DNA of 64,000 nucleotides from Lanius collurio. Taxonomy: Eukaryota; Chordata; Aves; Passeriformes; Laniidae. Below are positions 34,192 to 46,900 of this stretch, in pieces. Every line of letters starts with the position of its first letter. Position 1 is the first letter of the stretch. The position numbers were made by a program, and so were the translations under genes. Location of the stretch: assembly GCA_020086605.1 (NCBI GenBank), contig JACBWW010000004.1, positions 33,916,047 to 33,980,046 of the forward strand, written 5' to 3'. Below the pieces are notes generated by a model that was not told where the DNA came from, ran no database searches, and saw nothing but the letters and a program-made list of their open reading frames with translations.

Positions 34192-35664
34192 TTATCTGGC
34201 TGTGCCAATGTTCCTGTACTGGCACATGAGAAGGTGCTTGAAGGTTTTCTTGAAAGTGGCATTGCAGAGGGCATAGCAGGCTGGGTTGATGGTGCTGTTG
34301 ACATAGCAGAGCCAGTAGCCAATGGACCACACTGTTTCAGGCACGCAGGTCTCACAGAAGGTGTTAATGAGGACCATCACGTTGTAGGGTGTCCATGTGA
34401 GTATGAAGGCCAGCAGGATGGCAAATATTGTTCGAGTCACTTTCTTCTCTCGGGCAGCCATCTGGCGCTTTTTCCGTACTTGGCTCCTGGCAATGCTGGC
34501 AAACTTCCTGGCAACATTGACTGGGCGGCTGTTGGCCAGGGAGTTGTGGTTAGAGGCTCCTGCCTTAGCTGGGACGATCTCAATGGCGGTGACACATTCA
34601 GTCCCAGTCTGCTTGGTGACAATCTTAATCTTGGACCACTTGGAAGTTGGGTTCACCCGGGGGATGGCTGGACTCTGTCCTTGCCCTGCTGGCAAGATTT
34701 CTGCTGTGGGCTTGTCTTTTGTGGTCTGGGTCATGCTGACGGTGCTGGACTCATTGGATGTCTCCTTCTCCTCCTGATGGCCAGTGGCCTCTGTCTGTGC
34801 AGATGGCTGGTCATCCACTTTCCCATTCCTCACTTCCTCCTTCACCTCCACGGTCCTCTTGGGAGAGTTATTGTTGTTCTGTTTGACTGGGGGGCCCTTG
34901 AGGAATCTGAGGGACTTGCCTTTCCTCTCTTTCCTGCTCTCAGGCTTGTGCCTCCTCACCCTGCTTCTGCTGGCCAGGGAGATGTGGATGTACAACACCG
35001 TCATGATGACTACGGGCAGGTAGAAAGCAGCAATGGCTGTGCCAAAGGTCACCGCTGGGTTGGAGAGGAACTGGATGTAGCATTCCCTCTCGGGGACTGT
35101 CCTCTTGCCCACAATGAACTGCCAGAATAAGATGGCAGGGGCCCAGAGAACGAAGGACAATATCCATGCAGCTGCGATCATTAGCCCTGCCATTTTGGTG
35201 GTTCTCCTGGCTGGGTACGTCAGGGGCTTGGTGACACAGAAGTACCGGTCAAAGCTGATGATGAGCAGATTCATGACAGAGGCATTGCTCACCACATAGT
35301 CCAGAGCCAGCCACAGGTCACACACCACGGCCCCCAGTGGCCAGTAGCCTTTGATGATGTAGAGTGTGTAGAGGTTCATGGAGAAGACCCCAATGATGAG
35401 GTCTGCGCAGGCCAGGCTGAAGAGGAAGTAGTTGTTGACAGTCTGGAGCTGGCGGTTCACCTTGATGGAGAGCATCACCAGGATGTTCCCCACCACGGTG
35501 ACAAGGCTGAGTGAGCCGGTGACAGTGGCGATGAAAACCAGCTCCACTGTCTTGTAGTTGGTGGGAGGCTGCACGGCCACCTCAGAGCGGTTGCCCAGGG
35601 TGAAGTTGTCATAGGTCAGGTTGGCCATCTTTGCCTGCCAGGGCTGAGCAGAGAGGTTGTGCAT
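34192..35664 (-). CDS. CHRM4: Muscarinic acetylcholine receptor M4
   Basis: A class A GPCR for acetylcholine that couples to Gi/o, inhibiting adenylyl cyclase in brain and, in birds, heart. The single main coding exon gives 490 residues from the ATG at 35664, the length I remember for chicken M4. A second in-frame ATG at 35628 ([10 protein letters not shown] at -3 and G at +4) gives 478, close to the mammalian length. Visible landmarks, numbered from MANL: three N-glycosylation sequons (N3, N8, N13); seven hydrophobic segments; the ligand aspartate D110 in [12 protein letters not shown] at 127-129; a long basic third intracellular loop (about 215-398) with an Asn run; NPACY in TM7; and the M4 C-terminus [10 protein letters not shown]. 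The acceptor TCCTTGCAG lies just upstream, the exon starting at 35669. The frame stays open above the first ATG in the genome, but that part is intron. M2 is the nearest alternative, and loop and tail sequences favour M4. Confidence 0.97.
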   Translation of the reverse strand: MHNLSAQPWQAKMANLTYDNFTLGNRSEVAVQPPTNYKTVELVFIATVTGSLSLVTVVGNILVMLSIKVNRQLQTVNNYFLFSLACADLIIGVFSMNLYTLYIIKGYWPLGAVVCDLWLALDYVVSNASVMNLLIISFDRYFCVTKPLTYPARRTTKMAGLMIAAAWILSFVLWAPAILFWQFIVGKRTVPERECYIQFLSNPAVTFGTAIAAFYLPVVIMTVLYIHISLASRSRVRRHKPESRKERKGKSLRFLKGPPVKQNNNNSPKRTVEVKEEVRNGKVDDQPSAQTEATGHQEEKETSNESSTVSMTQTTKDKPTAEILPAGQGQSPAIPRVNPTSKWSKIKIVTKQTGTECVTAIEIVPAKAGASNHNSLANSRPVNVARKFASIARSQVRKKRQMAAREKKVTRTIFAILLAFILTWTPYNVMVLINTFCETCVPETVWSIGYWLCYVNSTINPACYALCNATFKKTFKHLLMCQYRNIGTAR

Positions 35665-35669
35665 GGGAT
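35665..35669 (-). other. CHRM4: CHRM4 coding-exon acceptor and leader
   Basis: On the minus strand, CTCTCCTTGCAG|ATCCCATG places the 3' splice site at 35670-35671, five bases before the first in-frame ATG. The last base of the upstream exon (G) plus AT restores an in-frame GAT codon. Confidence 0.8.
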
Positions 35670-36216
35670 CTGCAAGGAGAGTGAGGACAGAAAGGGAGAA
35701 TATCAGACCTTCCAGCCTGGCCTGGCAGCACTTCCTCAGTTTCCCAGGCCAGCACTGCTCTCGGCTAGTGCTGAAAAATCTCCTGGCATTCTTGGACTTC
35801 TCTCTGCCACTCCAGGAGTCCATTGGAGGCACTTTTTGTGTCCCTATTTAGCAGTAGAGGACACACACAAGATGCAGGGAGAGAAGCAGGAATGGGGGTA
35901 GGACAGTCCTATGGCCAGGGTGTGATGGTCCTTTCTTTGCAGGGCCAGGAGCCATATCCCAGTGGGAGCACAACTTCATGTGCCCCAGTGAGGCACACAG
36001 GGAGACCAAAGGGCTGGGGGGAAGAAGACAGCAGAGCTCAGGGGGGATGCAAATACAGCACTCACTGCCAGAACAGCACGGCGTGGAGCCAGTGCCCTGC
36101 CCCAGGGACGAGAGCAGGTTTATAGTATGCCCCAGGCATGTCCTGCTGACCTCCCCAAAGCACTCCCCAAGAGGCACCTAACCCACAAAGCCCCTGCCAT
36201 GGTACACTCGGCTCAC
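35670..36216 (-). other. CHRM4: CHRM4 intron 2
   Basis: This 547-bp minus-strand intron runs from the GTGAGC donor to the TTGCAG acceptor. Nothing else is recognised in it. Confidence 0.7.
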
Positions 36217-36258
36217 CTGTGTCTCTTGCAGCAAACAGCTCCTTCTGGAAGATGAAAT
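36217..36258 (-). other. CHRM4: CHRM4 upstream 42-nt exon (leader, possibly coding)
   Basis: On the minus strand an excellent acceptor (branch-like TAACTTAC, then TTTTCCTTGTCCCAG) precedes 42 nt ending ACACAG|GTGAGC. The length is a multiple of three and the frame that joins to M4 is open, reading FIFQKELFAARDT between split codons. It is a noncoding leader exon in the conventional model. It could be coding if the first-exon ATG is used. Confidence 0.75.
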
Positions 36259-39200
36259 CTGGGACAAGGAAAACAGTAAGTTACACCGCAGCTTGTGTGA
36301 GTCCCACAACATCTTATTGGCGGCACCAACCTATCCTACAGAGGTGGCCCTGACAAAAGGGTGGCACTGCTCAGATACAGGTGCTGAAAAGCCAAGAATG
36401 GCTGAAGATGGGTAATTTGGTGTGGTGCAGTGCACAGCACAGCAGGCTCAGGAGAGGGAGGGAACTGCACAAGTGCCATCAGTCAGTGATGCTGGGAAAT
36501 GATAGCCCCTTCCCCCAGTCCCACATCACACTGCAGCAGCAGCCACCCTGGCCACGGAGATGTGCGGTGTGGAGTCAGACACCTCAGCATGATACATGGA
36601 ATTATTTATGAAAAGTGATGAAAATTACAGACAGAATTACTGCCTTCATCCAAACCAAGATGCCTGTGGTTAATCACCCAAGGTAAGAGTAGAATGGATC
36701 TTTAAAAAAAAAAATCGATAGACCAGAAGTGCTGTGTTGAGATGAAAGGGAATTTCCTGGAAAGCAAAGGAAAAGCAAAGGCACTGAGGGAGATGGGCTG
36801 GACAGAAGCGCTTCCCATTGAACCTGCCTCTCTCACACCATCCAGGCCCCCAAAATATGCTCAGCCTTCACTAGCCTCACCCTGGCTTTTGGGGGCATCC
36901 CAACCCCACCAGCCCATCAAGGGCAGCTCCTCCAGCAGCCCCTCCTGGTGCCCAGGGCAGGGGTTCAGCCCCATGGGCACTGCTGCTGGGAACCCAGTGG
37001 GAGCCAGCGTGTGGGCAAGTGTTCCCGCAGTGGGAGTACTCAGCACAGTGTGTCTCTGGCGTGGGTGCTGGCTCCAAATGCCTGGGACCCCCAAAGCTGA
37101 TATTGCTAAATGTATAAACATGCCATTAACGCACACCTCTTCCAAACAGGGTCTGGCAGGCTTTGAGATCGGCTCTTCTAAGTATTTGAAAAGAAATGCC
37201 CTTGTCTTTCATTTGTGGTGAGGGTAGGAGATTTTTATCAGAAAATAGCCAGGTTTTTAATATAAGCACTTTCTAATGAGATACAGGTGTAACTAAATGA
37301 AAATGTGGCTGCTGAGATGCTAAAGCCAGGGTCTGATGTAGCTACTTAGGCAGCTTCTGCATTAGCAAGGCTTACAGCTATGATAGCCATGGAGCTTCTC
37401 TTGCAGGTGCAAGGGAAGGCAGTGAAGACAAAAGACTTTTAAAAGAAAGCAGTACCCTTTGGCAGATGCTGCATGCCAGATACAGATGGGGCGAGGAAGC
37501 CTGGTGTCACTGCCCATCTTTGCACCATGCTCCAAGGACAAGGGATGCATCAAGGGAGGGGGAAAACGGTTTCTGCTGCCATCCTTCCTGGGCACCCAGC
37601 CAGGGATGTGAGAAGAGGTGATAAGTGTATAAAATGGCTTAGAAATATATAATCATTGCAGTTTGGGGGTTGGTTTCAGTACAATTGAAATGAGTTTTCA
37701 TTTCTTCACTTTGGTGAGATGGGGAGATTTAACTGTCATTCTTGTAACAGCTAATCAAACTGATCAGACAAGCTAGCAATCATGCAGACATTTACCCCAG
37801 CTCTTCCAGGAAGAATTTGAAAGTCTTGAAAAGAAACCTTTCCACAGTCTCTGCTAAAATGTGGGTTTCAATTTTCTCACTTTTGTTCATGAACTGGCAT
37901 CCTCTTCTAAGCTTGTCTAATTAATTTTCAGCCTTGACAAAGACTTGCTTTCTCAGTTACCCAAAGTAAGAAAAGTCCATCTCAACCCCAAACTATTCTG
38001 TACGTGTCCCAAGACCGGGAGGAAAGGCTGCGGCAGCCCCACACGTGAGCCTTTGGATGCCACCCAGAGGTCATGCTGCAAACTGGCGTCAAGAGGAAGA
38101 GGCAACTGCAGCCTCAGGGTGGAGGGCTTAAACATTGAGCATTGTGAAAACAAGCCTTCACCGATCAGCAAAAATAAAGCAATCCCCTGTGTGAGGGAAG
38201 GAGGAGGACTGAACATGCTTAAAGGTGCGAAGATACATACAACACAGACCGAGCAACACGTGTGAGATGGGAGCTGTGCACACCACTCATCCTTGCCTCA
38301 GATGCCCTGGCTATTTTCTGACATGCCCCAGCCCACCGGGAATCCTTTCTTTCCCCATTTTCTTCTCTGCATCCCACAGTCTCGCTCTTTGCCCCTGACA
38401 CCGGCTCTGAGCTCACTGGGACCACTCAGCACTGCCTTTGCCTTCCTGAGCAGAGCAGGCAGCTCAGTCTGGAGCTGGGAGAAGGCTAAGGATGCTACAA
38501 ATTTGGTAGGTCTCAGCAGCTGACCAAGCCCTGGATCATGCCTGCATGGGCACTACGGATAGATCTTTGCCTTTGAGATGGAGAGCATCCAGGCTGTGTG
38601 GGAAGGGCCTGGGTGGGGACACAGCCCTCAGGCAGCCATACCTCTGTCTGCATCCCCATCATTCATCCAAAGATGGAGAGAGCACACAGGAGAGCTATGG
38701 AGCTGCAACAAACCCACTGGTGTGAGTGACACCATCCCCACCCACATCACTGTTCTCAATGCTGTGACACCAACACACCAAGATACCAAGGGACCTCTCC
38801 AGGACCTGGTGTCTCTCCACTAAATGCCTTCCCCATGTTCCCCAGTGTCCAGTACTTGCACACCTCCAGGAGCTCATTCCTTCTGTCCCTCCCCTAACAG
38901 CCCCCAACCTACATCACCCTCTCTGTCTCCATTCCCTTTTGCACCCCACTTTCACGATGGCACCACAGACAGAGAGGAGACAAAGCCTTGACAAAGCTCA
39001 GGGAGCACTTCAGAAGTGCTCCTGGGGCTGTGACACCAACGGGCTTTTCAGCCTGCACAGAGCCGTTCTTTGTCTGCGGTGCTCAGTAGGTGCTCTCCCA
39101 CACCTGCTTGCACTCCCTCATACTTTTGGCAGTGATTTGTGGCTGGTTTTCTTCTCTGCATCAAAGCCGTTAGGAGACTCCAACTCTTTACTGATAGCAT

Positions 39201-41789
39201 CCTCTGGTCCAAGAGTTTCTGTGGCTGCTGCACTGCTCACCAATTGTGTCATCAAGACAGGGAAATGCCTTTCTCTTCCCACAGAGCTACAGATCCAGGA
39301 AGAGAAGGTTGTAATTTGAGTGGGGTCCAACTACTGTGGGCAGTGGGTACAGCAGGGTCCCCATTGCTGCCTGCAATCATGGGTGTGACCACTGTTGGGT
39401 GAGGATTCAATTCCAGAGCAAGAGCAAAGCCAGTGTTCCGTCACAGGGTGACACCCGAGACCACAGCAGAAAACTCCTGCTATTTCCTTGCTGCACCTCA
39501 TGTGCCTCTCCAGCAAGCCTTCCCAGCCTGTCAGCTCCTACAAACTGCCTCACAGCCTGTTGTCAGGTCAGAGAGGAGAAAACCCTGTCACGGACTGCTG
39601 GTGACCACCGTGTACCCAAAAAGTCTGCAGTAGCTGGAGGCTCATACTCCATCAGCTGCAGTCAGTGACTGAGCACCTGCTGTGCACTCAGCTCACGTGG
39701 GATGGGGGGTTTAGTTCACTCTCGTCCTTGTTGCTCCTTGTATGGAAGGAGCTGGCCACCCCCCCACTGGCACAGCAAGGACAATGGGAGAGGCTGGTAT
39801 TTACACACACTCATGTGATGGTGGCATCTCAAGCTGTGGGATGAGCTCCTGGAGCAAGCAGCCTTTCTGCCCCAATGTTCCCTGCCTCTTCTCTCTCCAC
39901 AGCCTCCCTCTGCTCCACAGCCCCAGTCCCACCCGTTGCCACCCACCACCCCCTTTCCTGTTTTGACACTGCCCCCATCCCAGCATCATCTTCAGGGTTT
40001 GGGATCCCTCAGAGAGCAGGTGCAAGTGGGAGGCAGAGCCATGTCTGGTCCACATGCAGTTGAAGCAAAACCTCTGGGAATGAACAGGGCTCTGCATGCA
40101 CCCAGCATGCTCTGCAAGGAACCCCATCCATCATAAAGCAAGCCCCATGCTCACACACCAGTCTAGGGAGGAAGATGTTTACAGGGGAAGGAGAGGAATT
40201 AGAGAAATCCATACTTTAGCAGATGCCTATGAGCTGCTCCCAGAGGAGATGGGCTTTAGCCCTGCGCAGGTTTGGAGCAACAGCAAAATTGAAAGAGACC
40301 TCGAGCCCAGGGACAGGATCTAGTGGCTGTGCCTCTCAGTTCCTGGCTGGATGGATCCTATGGGGCTCTGTGTGCTTCCTGGCCCCCTTCACCACAGGCA
40401 CATTCCAGGAGAAGGCACACATCACCCCCTGCTCTGTCCAGGTGCCCAAGGCTGGGCCTCGGCACATCACCTTTGGTGTCACATTTGGAAAGAGCCGGGC
40501 CAGCCCCACTGCCAGCCCCACTGCTTGTCTTGGCCTTCTAAAAGTGTAAAAGAGAGGGTAAAAATCTTAATAGGGTTAGTCCTGCCATGTCAAACTCCTG
40601 ATGTGATGTGGGGCTGGGCAGTTTGTGCAGCCACCACCACAAAGAGGAGAGGAGAGAGAAAATAGAGGGAACAGAAGATGGTAGACATTTATTGCTCGTG
40701 TACACAAAGGGAAGGTATACTGAGGGAAGGGTGACAGTTTGTGGTGCTAATTGCATTATCTAATAGCTGTTAATTAGTTCCTGAATCATGGCACCAGTTT
40801 AGTGCTAGTGAAGGATTGTTCTGGTTGACAGATTCACACCCCTCGGAGTGTGAAAACAGAATTCCTATATACTGGGAACAGGCACCTTAGAAATAAAACA
40901 TACGGGAGAAGACTGAGGGCAGGCCTTGTGTCTGGCAGAGGGAGGGCTGGTGTTGGGCTGCTTCTGTGCCTCTGCATTGGAATGATGAAAGCAATAAACA
41001 ACCAGAAAAACAGAAAGGAAATGAGGGGCCAGCAGGATCCGTTGTGTTAAAATAGCAGGGCTCCCCCTGCCCTCTCAGCTCCAGCTTTCAACCCTCTAAC
41101 CAATGGATCCCTGAAGACCTTATCCTGCTCCAGAGGAGATCTGAGCTTTGTGGAACAGGAATTGTTTCTTGTCAGTAACATATGTGGGGTGGTTCTGGGC
41201 ATTTGATTTTTCCATTGACTAATTTATTCTTCTTTCTTCCTCTGTTATTCAACTGGTCCTCATGAGGCAAAGCAATTTCCTCCATCCCCACCAGTTAAGA
41301 ACCTCTGATAGATTTTCCTGGAGCCTTGGAGAAGCAGTAAGCTCAGTGGCACAGAAGCAGCCATCTTTCAGGGGGTGGTGAGATGGCCAGAGAACACCCC
41401 TGCGCCTGACACACGTTTACGCATCAGGTTTGGAAAATCTGATGTGTCTGGGGCCAGAAGGGAGTGTTGCAGTTGTGCAACCTCCACCACCCGCCTCAAG
41501 CAAACCAGGAGCCTCCCCTGCCTTCCCTGCTGTTTGTAACTATGCAGGTAATGCTGGGTTTCGGAGTAAAGCCAAGGCACCACATCCAAGCTGGCTTGCG
41601 CCCGGCTGTGGGAAGTGCTCCCAGGTCAGAGCCGTGGCTGTTGCACTGGGCTCCTGCAGGTAGTGCCCAGCCCAGCAGGCTCAGCAGCATCCCACAGCAG
41701 GCACAGCTGCACTCCCTGCCCAAACTGGCCCTTCAGCACTTGCCTGTATCCCTAGTGTCCCTAAGGTTGTAAGGGGCCGCATGCCATTT

Positions 41790-41965
41790 ATCCACAGCAT
41801 TATCAGACAAGAAGCAAGCCAGTGAGAAAGTGTTTTTAAAAAAGTAATTGAAAGGTCACTCCGATAAATAGCCTACAAGCACACTGGTCACTCTGACAAT
41901 TAATTAACCATCTGTCACCCAATTATTCGGCCAAATAAATAACCTATCAGTAGAACGCTACTAGC
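41790..41965. promoter_or_regulatory. AT-rich candidate conserved noncoding element
   Basis: A block of low CpG and high AT in GC-rich surroundings, containing TTAATTAA and AATTATT homeodomain-type cores and several TAA/TTA runs. It looks like a developmental enhancer core, but conservation cannot be judged from one sequence. Confidence 0.25.
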
Positions 41966-42821
41966 AAGTGTGCACGGCAAATGCCACGCGAGCCAAAGTC
42001 CAGCCTTACCCTGCTGTGCCCAGCCTGCAGCTCCCAGGGACCGGCGGCTCCCCAGCAGCTCCCACGCCTGCGCTGGCTCCGACGGTAACATCCCGGGGGG
42101 AGAAGGCTCACCACGGCGGCATCGCACAGCGGGACGAGGGGGACACAGTGTCCTCCCTCCAGTGCCCTCTGGCTCAGCCGCCCCAGGGCTGCAGCTCCCA
42201 GCTGGTGGCAGAGCTCAGCCCGTGTCGCTGAGCCAGGAAGGTGCTGGGATTCCAGCTGAGCCTGGGCTGGAGCCACACTTTCCCCCTCCCATCCACTGCA
42301 TTAATGCTCTCTGCCTCAGAGAGATGCTCATGTTCTTTTATATGCCTGGGCTGAAGCTTTAACAGAACCCAGCTGTTTCAAGGCAGCGCAACAGAAATAA
42401 CCCCGCTGCGGCTCCAGCTCCCACTGCCAGGAAGGGCTCTGGGACCAGCCAGCAGAGAGGAAGAAGGGAGAGAGAGGATTACAGCAACAAGTGACTGCCT
42501 GGATTAGCTGGGCTCTTCCCAGGGAGAGGTTAGTGGCCAGGATCAGGTGCCTATGGGAATGAGAACGGTGGAGGAGGGACTGAGGGCTAGAGGGGCAGGT
42601 GTTGCAAGACCTAAGATCTGTGCTTAGAAAAGCAGTTCCCCCTGCCCCAAGGACAGGCCTTGCCTGGGGATGGCAAGGGGGAAGGACTCAGCTCTTTTTG
42701 GGAAACCAGTTGTAGGGAAGCGCCCTCACCCTGACATGGCCCCACACAGCCACATTGCCCATGCCAGGTCGCTGCCACCCACCTGGGTGATCTGCCCCCC
42801 TAGGCCAGTCCCAGGGGCCAA

Positions 42822-42958
42822 GGCTGGTGCTGAATAAGGCAGGAGCTGACCCTCATGCAGAGACCCGCAGTACTCTGCACTCTCCCTCTTTGCCCGACAG
42901 GGTCCCATGAGCCTTAGGGTGGGGATGCAGCTCAGACAGCCAGACATGCAGTGCTGCT
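42822..42958. repeat. Dispersed duplication, copy A
   Basis: Copy A of a direct repeat, about 987 bp from copy B. It shares GGTGCTG, ATAAGGCAGG, TGCAGAGACCC, CCCTCTTTGCCC, TAGGGTGGGGATGCAGCTCA and GCAGTGCTGCT in the same order. Confidence 0.8.
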
Positions 42959-43808
42959 CTGGCAGAGCATGGATGTCAGGAGGGCACGGGGAACCTGTTT
43001 CTCTGTAACTCATCCCAGAGCTGAGGCATCGAAGGGAGCAAACATTAAGGTGCTCATCTGAAATTTTAATGACTTGACAATGGAAACAAGAGTTCCTTGC
43101 CCCATGGAGCAGCCTGAAGCTCTGCAGGGCTTTGAGAGGACAAATGAGCCAGCTGAGTAACAGGTGAGAGAAAAGAGCTGATGCCCTGAGCCAAGGGCAG
43201 AAAATTAGACAGGAGCAAGGACCCTGCTGGATGGATGTGTATGTTACAGCCCTAGTCCTGGGGGCAGACAGCAGATGGGAATCTTTGGGGTGCAAATGAA
43301 AAAGGGAATTGAAAATATTTGGCTACAAAACCTGCGAGAGTGTTTGGAGTTGGAGGTGATGTCTGAGCAAAGGGACGTAGTGAAGGAGATGACCTGCAGC
43401 AGAAGGTGGGCAGGAAAACCCAGGGCATGGACAGGCAGAATGGAAAATGTGGGGGCCAGGGGAGGAGAGCAGGTAGGAAATCCCCATCCATGGTGACAAC
43501 AGAGAAGGGGAGGGATGGAGACGAAGGAGGTGGGAATAAGTCTCAGGCTGCCAGGGAGGGATTACATATCTCCCCTACAGAAGAGTCCTAAGAAAATCTT
43601 CTGAGAAGGAGAGACCTCACACAGAGACATTGCCTGCAAACCTCTCCCTGCTGCCTTCTCTGGAGGCTCCCACCAGCTCCTGGCTGTGCAGAGTGGGAGA
43701 TGTGCTGAGGCTGGAAACCCTTGTGGGCTGCAGCTCTCTCGCTCAAGCAGCCCAGCTCTGCCTGAGAGTCACCTCTCTCACCGAAGGATGGTGATCCCCA
43801 GTCTGTTG

Positions 43809-43946
43809 CACTGGTGCTGCATAAGGCAGGGGCTGGCCCCCCTGCAGAGACCCAGAGCACCCGGCACCCACCCTCTTTGCCCTCCAGGGTCCCCATGAGT
43901 TGTAGGGTGGGGATGCAGCTCAGACAGGCAGGGATGCAGTGCTGCT
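43809..43946. repeat. Dispersed duplication, copy B
   Basis: Copy B has the same ordered blocks as copy A, with scattered substitutions and small indels. It matches no repeat family I know. Confidence 0.8.
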
Positions 43947-46900
43947 CACCCCACACTAATGCTTCAGGCAGCACCCACAGCTCAGGGCAGGGGTTTTAGC
44001 CACCTCATTGCCTGTGACTGCACAGGGTAGCAGAGGGTTCCATGAGTTGAGCATCACTTATGGGCCTTGGTGAGTTATCTGAGCTCTGCAAGAAGCATAG
44101 GCACCACCATGCTAGACACTGCTCCTAAGTGCTGCAGAAAGGCAGGCCAGAGGCCAGGCAATTCATGCCCGTTTTCAGGAAAAGGCAGATGCCAGAAGGG
44201 TTTCATTGCTCTCCACTCCAATCTGCGCACATGCATGCACTTTTTTGGCTTTATCTGGGACTGCACATGATGTAACTGTCAGCAGAGCAGGGATCCAAAC
44301 TACCCCAGAGGCACTAGACAGCGAGATGTCGGGTACCCTCCTTCCCGTCTCAGTTGTGCAAAGATCTCCCAAGATAGATCTTCTTCCCTCCTCAGCAGAG
44401 CCAGCCTGCTGCACTGCCTGGGGCTTGGAGCTAACATCAACACTGGGAGGGTCTGCAAATGAGGGGTCAGTGAAGAATGGCGCCATGGAGGCCTCTGGAG
44501 AGCTGCTCTGTGACCTGGAGCGGATGCAGGGGCCCCGGACAACATGTTTGCAGACTCATGTTTTCAGACCTCAGTGTTGCACAACTGGAGCTGAGTTTCC
44601 CACAGACAAATCAATCTAATTCTGCTTAAAGAGGCTGAAGACATTAACCCGTTAACTGGCCAATGCAAAGCAACTTCACCAGCAGCCTTAACCCTGCTGA
44701 TGACATTTCATCTCCACACAATTTCCAGCTGAGGCCCCTGGTGTCAGCCCTCACTGCCTCCTCTGCCAAGCTGCAAGATGCTATACAATATACTAGATGT
44801 AAAAGCAGTTGTGGTACCAGAGGGGCTGCGTCTCTGCCTGGCTTTCTCGGCTGGAGGAGCACAGCCAGCCTCAATAGCTCAGTAACATGCTGATAGCCCA
44901 GGCTGAGCCTGCTGTATTCAAGGAGCTCCGTGGTTTGCATTGAGTTCTGCCTTTAAAGGACAAAATTCCTAGTTGCTGTCCCTCCTTCACCAAATGACCT
45001 GGGATGCAACTCCTCTTCAAGGCTCTTGAAGACAAGTAAATAGCCCTGTGCTTCCTCATGTCCCTCTCCAGCTCTCTCTGAGTTACTGGAATAGGTGGGA
45101 GAGGATACTCTGCAGCCGCACATCTCAACCTGCCTAATGCTGGGGCAGGAGGTGGGAAGGGAACAGGGCACTTGGCCATCTCTGCCACTGCCTCATGCAC
45201 AGAGTGGGAATGGAGCTCACATTGCACAGGACATAAAGGCATTGTGGGGACAGGGTCACAGCAACGCAGTAGAGCCACTGTCACTCACACAGCTCGGATT
45301 GGCAGGACCTCCGGCAACAGTTTGGGGGATTATCAGAGGGACAAAGCACTGTGCCTACAGCCACTGCATTTGCAGGCTTGGACAGGCTACTGATGTGAAT
45401 TTTCTCAGCAAACTTACATCATACAAGATATAAACCGAGCCTTTGCTGGAGTTCCTCCTCCATGCAGTGCAGCCTCAGGGCTGAAGGCATCTCTGGAGGG
45501 TCCCGAGAGCAGCCCTGGGGCAAAGGCGTGAGCAGCTGTGCCCAGCACGCAAGGGGTCGGGCTGGGGAGCATCTCCAGCAGAGCTTCATTTGCTATGCTC
45601 ACAGTGCCAGGGGACTCAGGGTCTGAAGAGAGGTCAAATGACGTTGTCCCGGCACAGAATCAAGTGCCAAGAGGACCAGTGCACCGATCTGTAGGGAAGG
45701 TGGGATGGCTGCCAACAGGCACACAGATTGAGGACACCCAGGTGTCTCCAAATGGGGGAACAGGGACTGGTTGTGAATCTCCTGCTAAAACTGTCTCTAA
45801 GCATCAAGAGCAGGATCTGTATATGAGACACCTTGCCCTGTGTTCATGCACCAGCAAAATGCTGGAATCATGGGCCAGCCTGCCCAGGGAACACTTGCCC
45901 CAGATTAATTTGTCCAGGGGGTGCCTCACTCCTTGAAGCTTCAGTAGATGAATTTGTCTGAGTACAGGACAAGGGCCCACCTCGGTATGTTCAAGGGTCT
46001 GGATGCAGCGAGACTCTGCCATGCCTAGAGGCTTAAAGGGATGTCGTGGTGGGTTGTGCTCTTGGGGACTGTCAAGGCTGGCACACTCCTCCACCTGGCT
46101 GTGAGTTAGGCAGCAGCCTCACACTCAGGGCCTCACCTGCTGGTCTGCCAGGGCCCTGGGCAGGAGAGCACATGAGTCTTCCTAAAAAATGGTGTCTGTT
46201 TTCTGACTGGTTGCACAACTCCCTCAAATGAAGGATGGATTTGGCACAGCTCCAATCACTAGCTTGAAGAGGCTTCAACACTGCCTGGGTGTGGAGCCCC
46301 ACCTCATCACTGGCACACTCATGGTGGGTGCTGGTGCTTGGGCAAGATAAAGAGCAGTCAGCAGGAGATGCTGGGTAATGTCGCTTGGATGGGAATGAAG
46401 AGAGGACAGGAAGTAGATGGGAATGTCTGGTCCAAAACTTCAATTTCCTTGCTCTCACATCTCCCTGAAATATGTCTATTAAAAATGCAGTTTTAGAGCC
46501 AGGCCAGAATGGGTGCTGAAATGCAAAGCAAACCTGCTCCCTTGGCTTACTGGAGGGTAGTAAGGGCATAGACCCATGTCAGACTGAGCAGCAACTGGCT
46601 CCAGGACAATGCCCACTTCTCCAGAAGATGCTGATTGAAGCCCTGACTTAGCGTGTCAAGGAGAAAGGATCAGCTTGCACATATGAAACACTTGCTGCAT
46701 GTCTGTCCATGTGGAAAGAGGAGCTGTATTTGTGCAGAAAGCAGCAGCCCCTTGCAAACAGCCTCCATTTCCCTCTCCTCTCACAACTGCTCTCCCCGCT
46801 GCCTTTGCAGAGCTGCGTCTGCCACCTCGGCTGGGCACTCACCAAACCTCTTCACCTCCATGGATGCTGCTGGTGAGGGCTCAGCAGGGCAGGCAGAGAA

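Noticed and set aside
34048..35130. 360-codon plus-strand open frame
   Set aside because: It is antisense to the CHRM4 coding exon, and the receptor frame explains the lack of stops.
35665..35832. Extension of the CHRM4 frame to the genomic ATG at 35832
   Set aside because: A strong splice acceptor at 35670-35671 shows that this upstream segment is intron.
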